Shown: one piece after another, positions 30,897-39,144 of the stretch | Numbering within the stretch: the stretch's first letter is position 1 | Layout of the letters: every line of letters begins with the position of its first letter | Source of the DNA: a virus | Virus record (IMG/VR): IMGVR_UViG_3300035181_001149 | Location: 1-49,899 of that record | Strand: one strand, 5' to 3' | DNA length: 49,899 bases | Translations under genes and position numbers: made by a program | The notes under the pieces: generated by a model | Seen by the model: only the letters and a program-made list of their open reading frames with translations | Databases searched by the model: none | What the model was told of the DNA's origin: nothing

Positions 30897-31787
30897 TTAC
30901 TCTGAGTCTCTACTTGATAATAGTAAATATATCTGTTGTTTTTGTTTATTAGTAGCATAAGCAAACACACCTAAATTTAAAAATTTAGATAATGATTCAA
31001 TGCACCTACTCTCCAGTTCAGTCATATTTCTGTTTGTCAGTTCTAAAACATATTTTTCAATATCAGATATATTTTCCTCTGAAAGGGTCATTCCCAAAGT
31101 TATATTGTCAATATTTTTATTGTGTTCATCCATTAATTGTTCAAGAGAAACTTCTTTGTTGTTTTCATCAACTGAAATTGTTTTATATATATTAAAACTT
31201 TTAAACACTTCTTCTTTATCGTATTTTAAGTCTTTTAAAAATGTATTCTGTCCATCTGATAAACCCTTTATAATTGTGTTAAGTACATTAAAAATAGCCT
31301 CTGATTCTTTTATAACATCTATTTTTTCGGGTTCATCTTCTGAGTCATAAACAAAGTGTTTTTTGAAGTTTTGTAATTCAGAACCATCATCTTTAATAGA
31401 TATATAGCCATCAATATCTTTGTTTTTTATACTTAACATTTCATTAAGGCTATTCATAACAAAAGTGCTTACCTCTAATTCTTTGGAAAAGAAATAATCG
31501 TTAGTTTCCTGACTTATTATTTTGTTTTTACAAAGTTCGTCGTGTAATTTAAGAACAAATTGTTTACACCCATTTTCGTATGTATGTAGTGCAACTTTTA
31601 AATAAGTATCACTTTTATATTTTATTTCGTAATAGGGTTCGTATTCAATTTCTTCTATCGTAAACCATTCAATATGCTTTCCCTGTGTATATACATATTG
31701 TTTACCTTTTTCTCTTACAGCCTCAAGTAAAACACTAAATGCTTTTTTTTGTTTATCGGTTAAAATCCTTGTTATTTTTTTACTCAT
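30897..31787 (-). CDS. Unknown 296-aa protein
   Basis: Charged, helical protein without membrane segment; starts MSKKITRILTDKQKKAFSVL and includes acidic stretches (YDSEDEPEKIDVIKESEA). No motif recognised. Coupled in the leftward run with methyltransferase genes downstream. Confidence 0.72.
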   Translation of the reverse strand: MSKKITRILTDKQKKAFSVLLEAVREKGKQYVYTQGKHIEWFTIEEIEYEPYYEIKYKSDTYLKVALHTYENGCKQFVLKLHDELCKNKIISQETNDYFFSKELEVSTFVMNSLNEMLSIKNKDIDGYISIKDDGSELQNFKKHFVYDSEDEPEKIDVIKESEAIFNVLNTIIKGLSDGQNTFLKDLKYDKEEVFKSFNIYKTISVDENNKEVSLEQLMDEHNKNIDNITLGMTLSEENISDIEKYVLELTNRNMTELESRCIESLSKFLNLGVFAYATNKQKQQIYLLLSSRDSE

Positions 31788-31797
31788 ATTAATTTTG

Positions 31798-32280
31798 TTA
31801 TTTAAAAAATAGTTCTTTACCGTTAGTGTTGAAGTAGTATATGTTTTGAAAATGATGGATGTATTTAAAAGATGTTACACCTTCTATATGCCACTTAGCA
31901 TCTTTGTAGTATATCCTATAATTAACATTCCTGAAATAAGAAGGAATAGTATAGAAATCGTTTTTAGCATCCTTTACAAGACCTAACTTAACAAGTAGCT
32001 CAGGGGTTGCTTTAATTGGCTTTAGCTTTGATTCAATAAACAATTCATCGTTTCTTCCTCCGCCCATTATTCTAACCAACCTTTCATCGGTATATTCAGG
32101 TTGTTTTTCTTTAGGGTTAAATTTACGGTCTAATGGTTTTTCGTAAATCTCCTTGTCTAATGGCGTTTTAAAAATACGCTGCCAACCATTTATACCCGCT
32201 ACCTGATATATACCTGCATCGTTAGATGTTTTTACACCTATGTAATTATTTATTCTGATTTCTTCTGCACGTATTCCCAT
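31798..32280 (-). CDS. Conserved phage protein, 160 aa (IHHFQNIYYF family)
   Basis: Starts EEIRINNYIGVKT and ends YIHHFQNIYYFNTNGKELFF, with ATPELLVKLGL between. These three blocks mark a very common small family in Bacteroidetes phages and prophages (typical end 'vHqLQNlyfaltg.eL'). Role unknown. Its first 31 bases overlap the end of the GIY-YIG gene. Confidence 0.78.
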   Translation of the reverse strand: MGIRAEEIRINNYIGVKTSNDAGIYQVAGINGWQRIFKTPLDKEIYEKPLDRKFNPKEKQPEYTDERLVRIMGGGRNDELFIESKLKPIKATPELLVKLGLVKDAKNDFYTIPSYFRNVNYRIYYKDAKWHIEGVTSFKYIHHFQNIYYFNTNGKELFFK

Positions 32281-32894
32281 TTACCTAATTTTGTTTTTTT
32301 AGACCTTCCGTTTAAATTATTACTTATTGATGTAGGTGATACTCCATATTTATTTGCTGCTTCTTTTATACTTGAATATACTTCTTTATTATCAAGAATA
32401 ACCATTTTTACATTAAAAGCAGGTTTACCTCTTCTTAATTCAGCAGAACGTTTAATTACTTTTGTCATATCCCTTCCTTTAGCTGCTTTACTCATATTTT
32501 GTTTTGTAATTTCCGTATGAGGTTTTCTTTTTCGTCCTGTTTGTGTTTTACTTATTTTATCTCGTGTTAATTTAGATACTGTTTTACCCGCAGAAGATAT
32601 TTCTCCACCTGATGAATTATTATATCCATATTTACTGTTTTGTGATTTGTGCTTGCTAATAAGTTTTTTTTCTAAATTATACATTTCATGTTCTTTATTA
32701 CATGATTTAACTAATTCAATAGTAAATGAATTAGCACCATATTTTTTTATTGCCAAATGTAAATAAGATTTTGTCTTTTCCTTTAAAGCGTTATGTTTAT
32801 GTTCATTCCATCTCTTTTGTAAATTATATTTTGTAATTCCAAAATATAATTTACCATTAATAATGTTTGTAATTTTATATACTAAATAATTCAT
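32250..32894 (-). CDS. GIY-YIG homing endonuclease with NUMOD-type DNA-binding tail
   Basis: 214 residues, intact. GIY-YIG core LVYKITNIINGKLYFGIT (Tyr and Phe in the two motif positions), then RWNEHKHNA, AIKKYGANSFTIELV and NNSSGGE. NUMOD3-like KTVSKLTRDKISKTQTGRKR and a final NUMOD1-like helix-turn-helix (SSIKEAANKYGVSPTSISNN). It is not in an intron; it lies between phage genes and overlaps the next gene by 31 bases, so insertion did not break that gene. Confidence 0.92.
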   Translation of the reverse strand: MNYLVYKITNIINGKLYFGITKYNLQKRWNEHKHNALKEKTKSYLHLAIKKYGANSFTIELVKSCNKEHEMYNLEKKLISKHKSQNSKYGYNNSSGGEISSAGKTVSKLTRDKISKTQTGRKRKPHTEITKQNMSKAAKGRDMTKVIKRSAELRRGKPAFNVKMVILDNKEVYSSIKEAANKYGVSPTSISNNLNGRSKKTKLGKWEYVQKKSE

Positions 32895-32937
32895 ACTATA
32901 AATATAGCAAATAATATTAGTTCTGTTGCGAGCATGA

Positions 32938-33888
32938 TTATGTTGTTACACTATTTTCTTCTTCTTCATTATCATCTTCATTAAATACTTTGTCAATAAT
33001 ATTGTTAAAGTATTCGGGTGTCATGTATTCATCTACCTTACCATTTTCTTTTTTATTATCCTGAATACTCCTTAGTATAATTATTAGTCGCTCGAAATAG
33101 GCGACATCAACACCTATTAACTGCTCCTCTAATACATCGGGGTTTTGTAAATCAAGATGAGAAATCTGAAACATTATTTTAAGAAGTTCACCTGCGTTAA
33201 TATTCCAATTACGTTTAAGGAATTTTTTTGTACGTATAATTGATGTAATAGGATAAAAAGAACCTTGATATTTTAATTGTTTAGTAAGTATTGATTCTAA
33301 AGCCTCTTTGTTAGTTACTAATCCTGTTTCAAATGTAAAATAATTTGTAGCATGTATGAAGTCAAAAGTTTTATGTATAGTTTCAGCATCACCAAAAAAC
33401 CTAATAACTATTTGTATATCATTAGATAAACTGATTGCATTTGGAGAAAAGAATAAAGGTGTGTAATTTAACTTATCTTTTTCTATTTCTTCATTTACTC
33501 TTAGTCCACCATTTCCACTCATAATAAACAATTTTATTTGTTCATCCTTTAAATTTCTGATAGCTGAACTAAAAGCCCCTTCTAATGATTCTACACGCTC
33601 TAAAGATGACCTTTCATTTATATGTTCCTCTCTATTATTTCCATCAAGAATAAGTATCTGCTTGCAATAATCCCTTACATAATACTTAATTAATTTGTGA
33701 AGCACACCTCTATCCTGAATATAAATATCATAATCATTTACAGGCATATTAAGAAACATGGAAGTAATAGAACCACCACTAACAAGTATGTTTTCTTTAA
33801 CTTGTTTTCTTAATTCTTCATCTGTAATGGTTTCTAACCATTCAGTTAATTTTGATTTGATTGTTTTGCTTATTGTTTTTACTTGCAT
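32938..33888 (-). CDS. Nucleotidyltransferase-fold protein (Pol-beta superfamily)
   Basis: 316 residues. NILVSGGSITSMFL at 33-46 followed by NDYDIYI at 51-57 is the GG/GS...DxD active-site pattern of nucleotidyltransferases such as CCA-adding enzymes and related phage proteins. A helical part with FDFIHATNYFTFE follows. Might add nucleotides to RNA (repair of tRNA ends) or modify a small molecule; the RNA ligase at 42942-43967 makes RNA repair worth considering. C-terminal tail is acidic. Confidence 0.8.
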   Translation of the reverse strand: MQVKTISKTIKSKLTEWLETITDEELRKQVKENILVSGGSITSMFLNMPVNDYDIYIQDRGVLHKLIKYYVRDYCKQILILDGNNREEHINERSSLERVESLEGAFSSAIRNLKDEQIKLFIMSGNGGLRVNEEIEKDKLNYTPLFFSPNAISLSNDIQIVIRFFGDAETIHKTFDFIHATNYFTFETGLVTNKEALESILTKQLKYQGSFYPITSIIRTKKFLKRNWNINAGELLKIMFQISHLDLQNPDVLEEQLIGVDVAYFERLIIILRSIQDNKKENGKVDEYMTPEYFNNIIDKVFNEDDNEEEENSVTT

Positions 33889-33906
33889 ATTTTTATTTAT
33901 TATAAT

Positions 33907-34512
33907 TTATTTCCTCCCAAGTAAAGCACAATTACCAATTCTACTTGCCTTCATTTCATTTTTTGAATGCCTGCCTAATAAATTACGCGAAGTAAATGTA
34001 TCAAACTTAGCACACTCAAAACCTTTAGAACCCATAACAAGAAATATGCAGCAATCGGTAGTACCAACCTTGCAAACTGCTTTTTCTTTCCCTTCTTCTA
34101 TTTTACAGCAGTTACCTTCACCTGTATAATACAATCCAAAAACTTTTTCATCAGGGTTAGGTGTTATAGAAATACCATTATCTGTTATCTCAATGATAAT
34201 ATCTCTATTATTAAATTCTTGCATTGTAGAAGACAACCAAAACTCTATGTTTTCAATACCTGTACCATGATTGCTCCAAATTGATATTGACTTTCCTTTA
34301 TTCTCATATTCAAGAACACTTTTACTAAGTGAATCCTCTCTTAAATAAAACATTTTATGGCTATCAAGGCTTATTTTTTTACCATTCAAGTTTGATAAAA
34401 CATTAAATATATAATCACGCAAGTCAATAACCTCTCCATTTTCAGCGGTTAACTTAATTATATTAAAAATAGATGTGAACTCTAACTTTCCTTTTAATTT
34501 TTCTATGCTCAT
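33907..34512 (-). CDS. Unknown protein with conserved Cys-rich C-terminus, 201 aa
   Basis: N-terminal two thirds is unremarkable alpha/beta. The C-terminal third, EGNCCKIEEGKEKAVCKVGT then DCCIFLVMGSKGFECAKFD and RIGNCALLGRK, has seven cysteines and is a conserved unit of Bacteroidetes phage proteins; metal binding is likely. Role unknown. Confidence 0.74.
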   Translation of the reverse strand: MSIEKLKGKLEFTSIFNIIKLTAENGEVIDLRDYIFNVLSNLNGKKISLDSHKMFYLREDSLSKSVLEYENKGKSISIWSNHGTGIENIEFWLSSTMQEFNNRDIIIEITDNGISITPNPDEKVFGLYYTGEGNCCKIEEGKEKAVCKVGTTDCCIFLVMGSKGFECAKFDTFTSRNLLGRHSKNEMKASRIGNCALLGRK

Positions 34513-34727
34513 AATTTACTATTATTTTTATTAACTGTTTTTTCTGTTTGAGTGAACGCCCAATCAATTTTATCATCTGCCATTTGGTCAACGACATCAT
34601 TAATTGGAAGTTCTAAATTCTTATGACAGTACATTTTCTTAAACATTAACTGTTGACTTTCTGTACATTTAGCGAGTAACTCTTTGAGTTTATCTTTCGC
34701 TATTTTTTTTAAAGTTTCGTTTTTCAT
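34509..34727 (-). CDS. Unknown 72-aa helical protein
   Basis: Helical, basic, start LKKIAKDKLKELLAKCTESQ. Coupled to 33907-34512 by a four-base overlap. No family recognised, though such short proteins with YC-K spacing are common in phage runs. Confidence 0.66.
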   Translation of the reverse strand: MKNETLKKIAKDKLKELLAKCTESQQLMFKKMYCHKNLELPINDVVDQMADDKIDWAFTQTEKTVNKNNSKL

Positions 34728-34731
34728 TTTA

Positions 34732-35007
34732 TTAGCAGGCTAAAGTGTAACTATTTGCATCCATCCAATTGCTTTTAATAACTTTTAGAGCATCAATCAA
34801 TACATCTATGCTTTCTAAGCGAGTGAACTCCAATTCAATCTTAGGTAATTCCTTCGCATCACCTTCCTCTAATTTTTCGCCAATTTGCTTTTCTTTAGCT
34901 AATTCTTGCAGGGTTAGTGTTCCCTTGTTTGCTAATACGGCAATTTTAGCTTTGTTACCTGAATCACCAAATTTTACTTTTGCTGTTAAAGCATCTATTG
35001 TTATCAT
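34732..35007 (-). CDS. Conserved small phage protein, 91 aa
   Basis: Soluble; ends IKSNWMDANSYTLAC. The block IELEFTRLESIDVLIDALK is shared by small Bacteroidetes phage proteins of unknown role. Overlaps the first YopX gene's stop by four bases. Confidence 0.68.
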   Translation of the reverse strand: MITIDALTAKVKFGDSGNKAKIAVLANKGTLTLQELAKEKQIGEKLEEGDAKELPKIELEFTRLESIDVLIDALKVIKSNWMDANSYTLAC

Positions 35008-35411
35008 TTTTCTAATAAATTAAGGTTATTGTAAATGTTTCCTGCAACATAGAAGTAATCGTTGTTTTCTAAATCTTCTTCTGATAAAACTTCATCATAC
35101 AATTTAAAAGCACAATCTTTAAACTCCACTAATCCGTATTGAGGTGGATTGGGATACATTTCAGGTGCATCAAAATATTGAGGGTGTTTAATTATGTCAT
35201 TTACATAAACATCATTTCCTTCGCTATCTTTAAAGCCAGTAAATTCATCGCAAGAAACTATTTCCCAATGCTTGTCAATAGGAAACCTCACTAAACCGTT
35301 TTGTTCGTCTAATAGGTTAATAAAGAAGAAATCAATATCCCCTTTTTTATAACTACCCCAAGATTCTTCAAGCATCTTTAACCTGAATCTAAATTTAATC
35401 TGCTTACTCAT
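35004..35411 (-). CDS. YopX-family protein, copy 1 of 4
   Basis: 135 residues. YopX pattern: IKFRFRL at the start, EFTGFKDSEGNDVYVNDIIK near the middle and VAGNIYNNLNLLEK at the end. YopX is a small beta-barrel phage family of unknown function. Overlaps copy 2 by four bases. Confidence 0.88.
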   Translation of the reverse strand: MSKQIKFRFRLKMLEESWGSYKKGDIDFFFINLLDEQNGLVRFPIDKHWEIVSCDEFTGFKDSEGNDVYVNDIIKHPQYFDAPEMYPNPPQYGLVEFKDCAFKLYDEVLSEEDLENNDYFYVAGNIYNNLNLLEK

Positions 35412-35851
35412 TGTTTTTTTAATAAATTATGGTTAGAATAAATATTGCCAATAATTTCAGAATCCTTAATCCAAGTGGCTGTTTGAACTTCATTTACAGG
35501 ATGGGAAACTAATTCATTGTATGTTTGCCCGTAAAAATGCGTGTTAAGTATTGATAAGCCACCTAACATAGGTATAATTACAAAATTATCCTTGTGGTTT
35601 CCTTTCACTATATGTCCTTCGTACACGGGATTATCATTATTATCAAATAATCCAGTAAATCTTAATAGTTCAATATCCTCATGTGGGCAGAACCTTCCGT
35701 CTTCAGGAGCAACAATAATATACCTGCGACTAACTGTATCATCTCCTTTTTTAACTCCAATTAAAAAAGCACCATTTTCATTTAAAGTAGATACCTCACA
35801 CATTAATTTTTCTGTTTTGTGCCAAGCACGGAATTTAATTTCTTTTGTCAT
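35408..35851 (-). CDS. YopX-family protein, copy 2 of 4
   Basis: 147 residues: KEIKFRAWHKTEKLM, RFTGLFDNNDNPVYEGHIVK, and EIIGNIYSNHNLLKK. Leader AACTAAAAAAACA-ATG. Part of a four-gene tandem array. Confidence 0.9.
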   Translation of the reverse strand: MTKEIKFRAWHKTEKLMCEVSTLNENGAFLIGVKKGDDTVSRRYIIVAPEDGRFCPHEDIELLRFTGLFDNNDNPVYEGHIVKGNHKDNFVIIPMLGGLSILNTHFYGQTYNELVSHPVNEVQTATWIKDSEIIGNIYSNHNLLKKQ

Positions 35852-36231
35852 TGTTTTTTTAGTTTATCATTGTCATCGTATATATTTCCAATAACCTCGT
35901 AATTATCAGGCATTAATGGTGCGTTGTTTATGTATCCGTCAGTCCATTTTAAAGACCACATGCCGCATGATTTGTTCCAAATAATTTCACAGGTAACTAA
36001 CTCTCTTTTACTTAATGGGTTCTTAGGATTCTTGTACCAAAGTGAAACTAAATCTCCTTCGTAAATATCATTGCCCTTTTTATCTTTTTCACCTACGCAT
36101 TCTAAATAATAATCGGGTTTAGTTCCGTTGAAAGCAGATAAATTACATCTTATCTCATCTATTGTTAAAATCTGCCAATAGATATAACCTGACTTTTTAA
36201 ACCCAATTTTAAATTTAATCTCCCTACTCAT
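35848..36231 (-). CDS. YopX-family protein, copy 3 of 4
   Basis: 127 residues: REIKFKIGFKKSGYIYW, GEKDKKGNDIYEGDLVSLWY, and YEVIGNIYDDNDKLKKQ. Overlaps copy 2 by four bases (ATGA). Confidence 0.9.
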   Translation of the reverse strand: MSREIKFKIGFKKSGYIYWQILTIDEIRCNLSAFNGTKPDYYLECVGEKDKKGNDIYEGDLVSLWYKNPKNPLSKRELVTCEIIWNKSCGMWSLKWTDGYINNAPLMPDNYEVIGNIYDDNDKLKKQ

Positions 36232-36238
36232 GCAAAAA

Positions 36239-36604
36239 TTAATGATTATATTTTTTTAATATATCCATATTCTGATATATGTTTCCAATAACCTTTATTT
36301 CACCCCTAACTCTAAATTTTTTATCAACACCAAGTAACTCTAAATTAGCCTCTTTGTCATCAAGCCATTGAATCCAAAAAAAACCTTGACCTTTTGTAAC
36401 TATCCCTACACCATAAGGAACTTCAACAATATCTGATTCATAAATCTCTTTTTTTTGTTCATCGAAAACACCTGAGAACTGCATTAGCTTCATCATGGGT
36501 TTCATTTCGTTATTAGTTGGCACTTCTACGGCAGAAGTAGTACAGTTAAACATTATACCACTCGTGGTCATACGCATGCCATCCCAAGCTCTGTATTTAT
36601 TCAT
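36239..36604 (-). CDS. YopX-family protein, copy 4 of 4
   Basis: 121 residues: MNKYRAWDGMRM, LMQFSGVFDEQKKEIYESDI, and IKVIGNIYQNMDILKKY. The most divergent copy at the N-terminus. The four copies share layout but differ in sequence, so the duplication is old or they arrived separately. Confidence 0.88.
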   Translation of the reverse strand: MNKYRAWDGMRMTTSGIMFNCTTSAVEVPTNNEMKPMMKLMQFSGVFDEQKKEIYESDIVEVPYGVGIVTKGQGFFWIQWLDDKEANLELLGVDKKFRVRGEIKVIGNIYQNMDILKKYNH

Positions 36605-36919
36605 TTATTTTGTTTTAATCTCTTTTAATAACTTAACAGGAACGCCAACACAGGTGCAAAAAGCTATAATACCTTTATGCCCATTATTTTTTATGTTTTC
36701 CTGTATGTGTTCTTCGCTGTGAGGGAACTCAATAGTTCTGTGGTTCTTTTCCCATTGATGGGTTTTTTCACCTACATCTTCAATACGGCTTATTCTTTGG
36801 TTTTTCACCAGTACAATAGTTCCTTTCTTAATATAAAGTTGATTATCTCCTTCGTAGATAGCTATATAGCCATCATACCCGTGATTATTGATTAAATTTA
36901 AGTGCTTACTAATATCCAT
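36605..36919 (-). CDS. Unknown 104-aa protein, first gene after an internal promoter
   Basis: ATG 36919 (MDISKHLNLINNHGYDGYIA) is chosen because the upstream ATG at 36952 lies within the promoter's -7 box. Contains IYEGDNQLYIKKGTIVLVKN (SH3-like). Ends in CTCVGVPVKLLKEIK. Function unknown. Confidence 0.7.
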   Translation of the reverse strand: MDISKHLNLINNHGYDGYIAIYEGDNQLYIKKGTIVLVKNQRISRIEDVGEKTHQWEKNHRTIEFPHSEEHIQENIKNNGHKGIIAFCTCVGVPVKLLKEIKTK

Positions 36920-36935
36920 TATAAAATAATTAACC

Positions 36936-36957
36936 TGACCGTTAGACTGCAAATATA
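36936..36957 (-). promoter_or_regulatory. Leftward promoter: -7 box plus CGGTCA element
   Basis: Minus strand TATATTTG (36950-36957), perfect TAnnTTTG, then 8 bases and CGGTCA (36936-36941), followed by ATG 36919. Drives the YopX array and genes beyond. Confidence 0.62.
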
Positions 36958-36997
36958 CTATTTTATAGTTAAATATAAAAAAGATTTAAAAATAAAG

Positions 36998-37195
36998 TTA
37001 TAAACATATTTTATTATTGATTTTACAATAAAGTTTCCAATGTTCATCTATAATAAATTGTAATGGCTTTATAGAGGTAGCCCAAGCCTGAATTACAGAA
37101 GATATGTCGTTATCACTTACAATTCCTTTATATTCAATATTTTTGTATTTAGCAACCAAAGCACGTTCACATTCTTTGTCTAAAAACATAAACAT
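36998..37195 (-). CDS. Unknown 65-aa protein
   Basis: Soluble; FLDKECERALVAKYKNIEYK and SSVIQAWATSIKPLQFIIDE. Ends just before the promoter region 36936-36957. No family recognised. Confidence 0.65.
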   Translation of the reverse strand: MFMFLDKECERALVAKYKNIEYKGIVSDNDISSVIQAWATSIKPLQFIIDEHWKLYCKINNKICL

Positions 37196-37221
37196 TTCTT
37201 TTGCTAATTATTTTTCCATTT

Positions 37222-37686
37222 TTAAATTAATTTTAGTGCTTCTTCTATTGCCGTATTTAAAGCATCATAGTAAGTATTAAACTTTACTCCTTGATATTTC
37301 GCTCGTAAATCAAAAAATAATCTATCCTCACGTTCTTTTTTATCTATTCTACCAATGTTAGGTAACTCCCAACCTTCTAATCCACCCAAAGACCAAGTAC
37401 GCATATCTCCATAAGGGGTAATGTAAAAATGTAGATTATGTTTATCTCTAAACCAATCAGTAATTTGTTGATAAAGTGGTGCTGTAATAGCATTATTTTT
37501 TAAATGAATACAACTATTTTTTATACCGAAATTACTCCAAAACAGGTCATTGTCAAGTTTTCCATTTCCATCATATATTCTACTACATCCTTCATCAAAA
37601 CCTTTTTCTTTTAATTTAACCGATAATTCGTAGGTAACGAATAAATACTTCATTTCATGTAAACAATTAATTTCTTCCCATTTCAT
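37222..37686 (-). CDS. Conserved phage protein, 154 aa (QITDWFRDKHNLH family)
   Basis: The block ITAPLYQQITDWFRDKHNLH and the end TYYDALNTAIEEALKLI are hallmarks of a small family found widely in Bacteroidetes phages and prophages. Soluble. Role unknown. Confidence 0.78.
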   Translation of the reverse strand: MKWEEINCLHEMKYLFVTYELSVKLKEKGFDEGCSRIYDGNGKLDNDLFWSNFGIKNSCIHLKNNAITAPLYQQITDWFRDKHNLHFYITPYGDMRTWSLGGLEGWELPNIGRIDKKEREDRLFFDLRAKYQGVKFNTYYDALNTAIEEALKLI

Positions 37687-37692
37687 AATTTT

Positions 37693-37932
37693 TTATATAA
37701 TATTTTTAATACTAAAACGCAAAAAAAAAGATAATAATGATACTATTCCAATATAATTATATCCCATGTATATGTATATAATTCCACTAAGTAGCAATTC
37801 AAGTATGGCTACTAATATTAATACAATAGCAAAATAAACCATAATCCTTTCAAACCTTGTTAGTTTATACAACGCACTATGAAGTAAATCCTTAGTTATC
37901 GGTTTACGTGAAAAAAAATTATATTGACTCAT
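37693..37932 (-). CDS. Small membrane protein, 79 aa
   Basis: Two hydrophobic helices (IMVYFAIVLILVAILELLL near 30-48; MGYNYIGIVSLLSFFL near 56-71). Basic N-terminus. Function unknown. Confidence 0.66.
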   Translation of the reverse strand: MSQYNFFSRKPITKDLLHSALYKLTRFERIMVYFAIVLILVAILELLLSGIIYIYMGYNYIGIVSLLSFFLRFSIKNII

Positions 37933-37936
37933 GTTA

Positions 37937-38137
37937 TTATTTATTATAGGTTAATTCAATAATATTGAAAATAGCACCAAATAAAGCGCAAACAAATTCG
38001 TTTTCAGCACGTTTTTTCCATTGTCTTTTAGGGAAGGTAAATACAATATAATTACGGGCTTCCTCTGCCGAATTAAATACCTTGTTTTTAAATGGAAGTC
38101 CTTTATGTAATATTACGAAAGCGTTATCCTGATTCAT
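37937..38137 (-). CDS. Unknown 66-aa protein
   Basis: Soluble; VFNSAEEARNYIVFTFPKRQ looks like a small alpha/beta domain. Start and stop fit the neighbours' spacing. No family recognised. Confidence 0.64.
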   Translation of the reverse strand: MNQDNAFVILHKGLPFKNKVFNSAEEARNYIVFTFPKRQWKKRAENEFVCALFGAIFNIIELTYNK

Positions 38138-38143
38138 TTTTGT

Positions 38144-38500
38144 TTATAGTTTAATAAATTTAGAACTTCTAACAAGGTAGCCTTTACCATTGCATTTGTC
38201 ACAATCTTTGTTGCATGGAATCCACTCATGTTCATTTACACCACCATTACCAGTTACTTGTGTGGTAACACCTATGTAATCTCCCTTACCATGACATTGA
38301 GTACAAACCATTTTATCAGGGTCATTAATCGCATCTAAAATAATCTCTGCACGTTGTTTGCTATCAAAAACATAACTACCAACCTTATACTTTTTTACCG
38401 TGTATTCCTCTAATACAATTTTTTTAGTTTGCTCACTTGAGTTTAAACCTTGCTTGGTAATTTCTTTACCATGTATATTATTGTTACTGTTTATCATCAT
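38144..38500 (-). CDS. DnaJ-type zinc-binding protein, 118 aa
   Basis: C-terminal half has CTQCHGKGDYIG and, 22 residues on, CDKCNGKGYLVR, the CxxCxGxG repeat of the DnaJ cysteine-rich domain, here two of four repeats. No J domain is present. Could bind unfolded protein or nucleic acid through zinc. Confidence 0.78.
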   Translation of the reverse strand: MMINSNNNIHGKEITKQGLNSSEQTKKIVLEEYTVKKYKVGSYVFDSKQRAEIILDAINDPDKMVCTQCHGKGDYIGVTTQVTGNGGVNEHEWIPCNKDCDKCNGKGYLVRSSKFIKL

Positions 38501-38514
38501 TTTTTTTATTTAAT

Positions 38515-39006
38515 TTATTTTTTAACCTCTGTGCGTTCAACTTTATTTAGATAAGCATAATTTTCTCCGTAATATTTTATAGCCGCTCTATTGTATTCGA
38601 GAGCAGCTTCATATACATCTCTTATGTATCCTAAATGTTTTTTCTTACCTTCCACTTTTATACTGACACCGTATGCTTTAGCATTTCTATTCCAAGAAAC
38701 ACCCTTATAACCACTTGTATTATTTTTAGGTGTTTTACTTTTAAAATGTGATTTTTGGTGATTTATTACTTCTAAATTATCTTTTTTTAAATTTAGTGGA
38801 TTATTGTCCTTGTACTTTATAATAGACTTTCCTTCTATATTAAGAATTAATTTAGCTATAGGAATACCTGTGTGATTAGACACCATTTTATTGTATGTTG
38901 TCATCACTATTCCTCTATTCTTATCTAAGAATAAGGTGTTATTACGTAACAAAAAATAATCCTCATCATCAAACATAATTTCATCTCCACCAGTAGTTCT
39001 TACCAC
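38515..39006 (-). CDS. AP2-domain HNH-type homing endonuclease-like protein
   Basis: 163 residues. C-terminal AP2 domain: SGYKGVSWNRNAKAYGVSIK, KKHLGYIRDVYEAALEYNRA and YGENYAYLN. Before it is a worn HNH region (NPLNLKKDNLEVINHQKSHF), with the usual H-N-H residues incomplete, so activity is doubtful. Probably mobile, as the 39007-39144 gap holds a truncated small frame. Confidence 0.82.
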   Translation of the reverse strand: MVRTTGGDEIMFDDEDYFLLRNNTLFLDKNRGIVMTTYNKMVSNHTGIPIAKLILNIEGKSIIKYKDNNPLNLKKDNLEVINHQKSHFKSKTPKNNTSGYKGVSWNRNAKAYGVSIKVEGKKKHLGYIRDVYEAALEYNRAAIKYYGENYAYLNKVERTEVKK

Positions 39007-39022
39007 CTTAAACTGATTAGCA

Positions 39023-39051
39023 TATTCTTACATACATTTATGTAAAGAATA
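39023..39051. other. Hairpin upstream of the AP2/HNH gene
   Basis: TATTCTTACATA (39023-39034) pairs with TATGTAAAGAATA (39039-39051) with one bulged base. Overlaps the end of the small frame 39028-39105. May be an attenuator or an insertion scar. Confidence 0.45.
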
Positions 39052-39105
39052 CAAAGTCCTTGTAGAATCAAAATGTTGATTAATTATTTCTTCTTTAGTT
39101 TTCAC
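39028..39105 (-). CDS. Possible 25-aa remnant of a small phage gene
   Basis: GTG start at 39105 with an A-rich leader, MKTKEEIINQHFDSTRTLYS and a stop at 39028-39030. The beginning MKTKEEI.N.HF recalls a small Bacteroidetes phage family that is normally longer, so it may be truncated by the AP2/HNH insertion. Weak call. The rest of 39007-39144 shows nothing. Confidence 0.3.
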   Translation of the reverse strand: MKTKEEIINQHFDSTRTLYSLHKCM

Positions 39106-39144
39106 TTTTTAATAAAAATTACTAAATAATATTATTTTTTTTAA

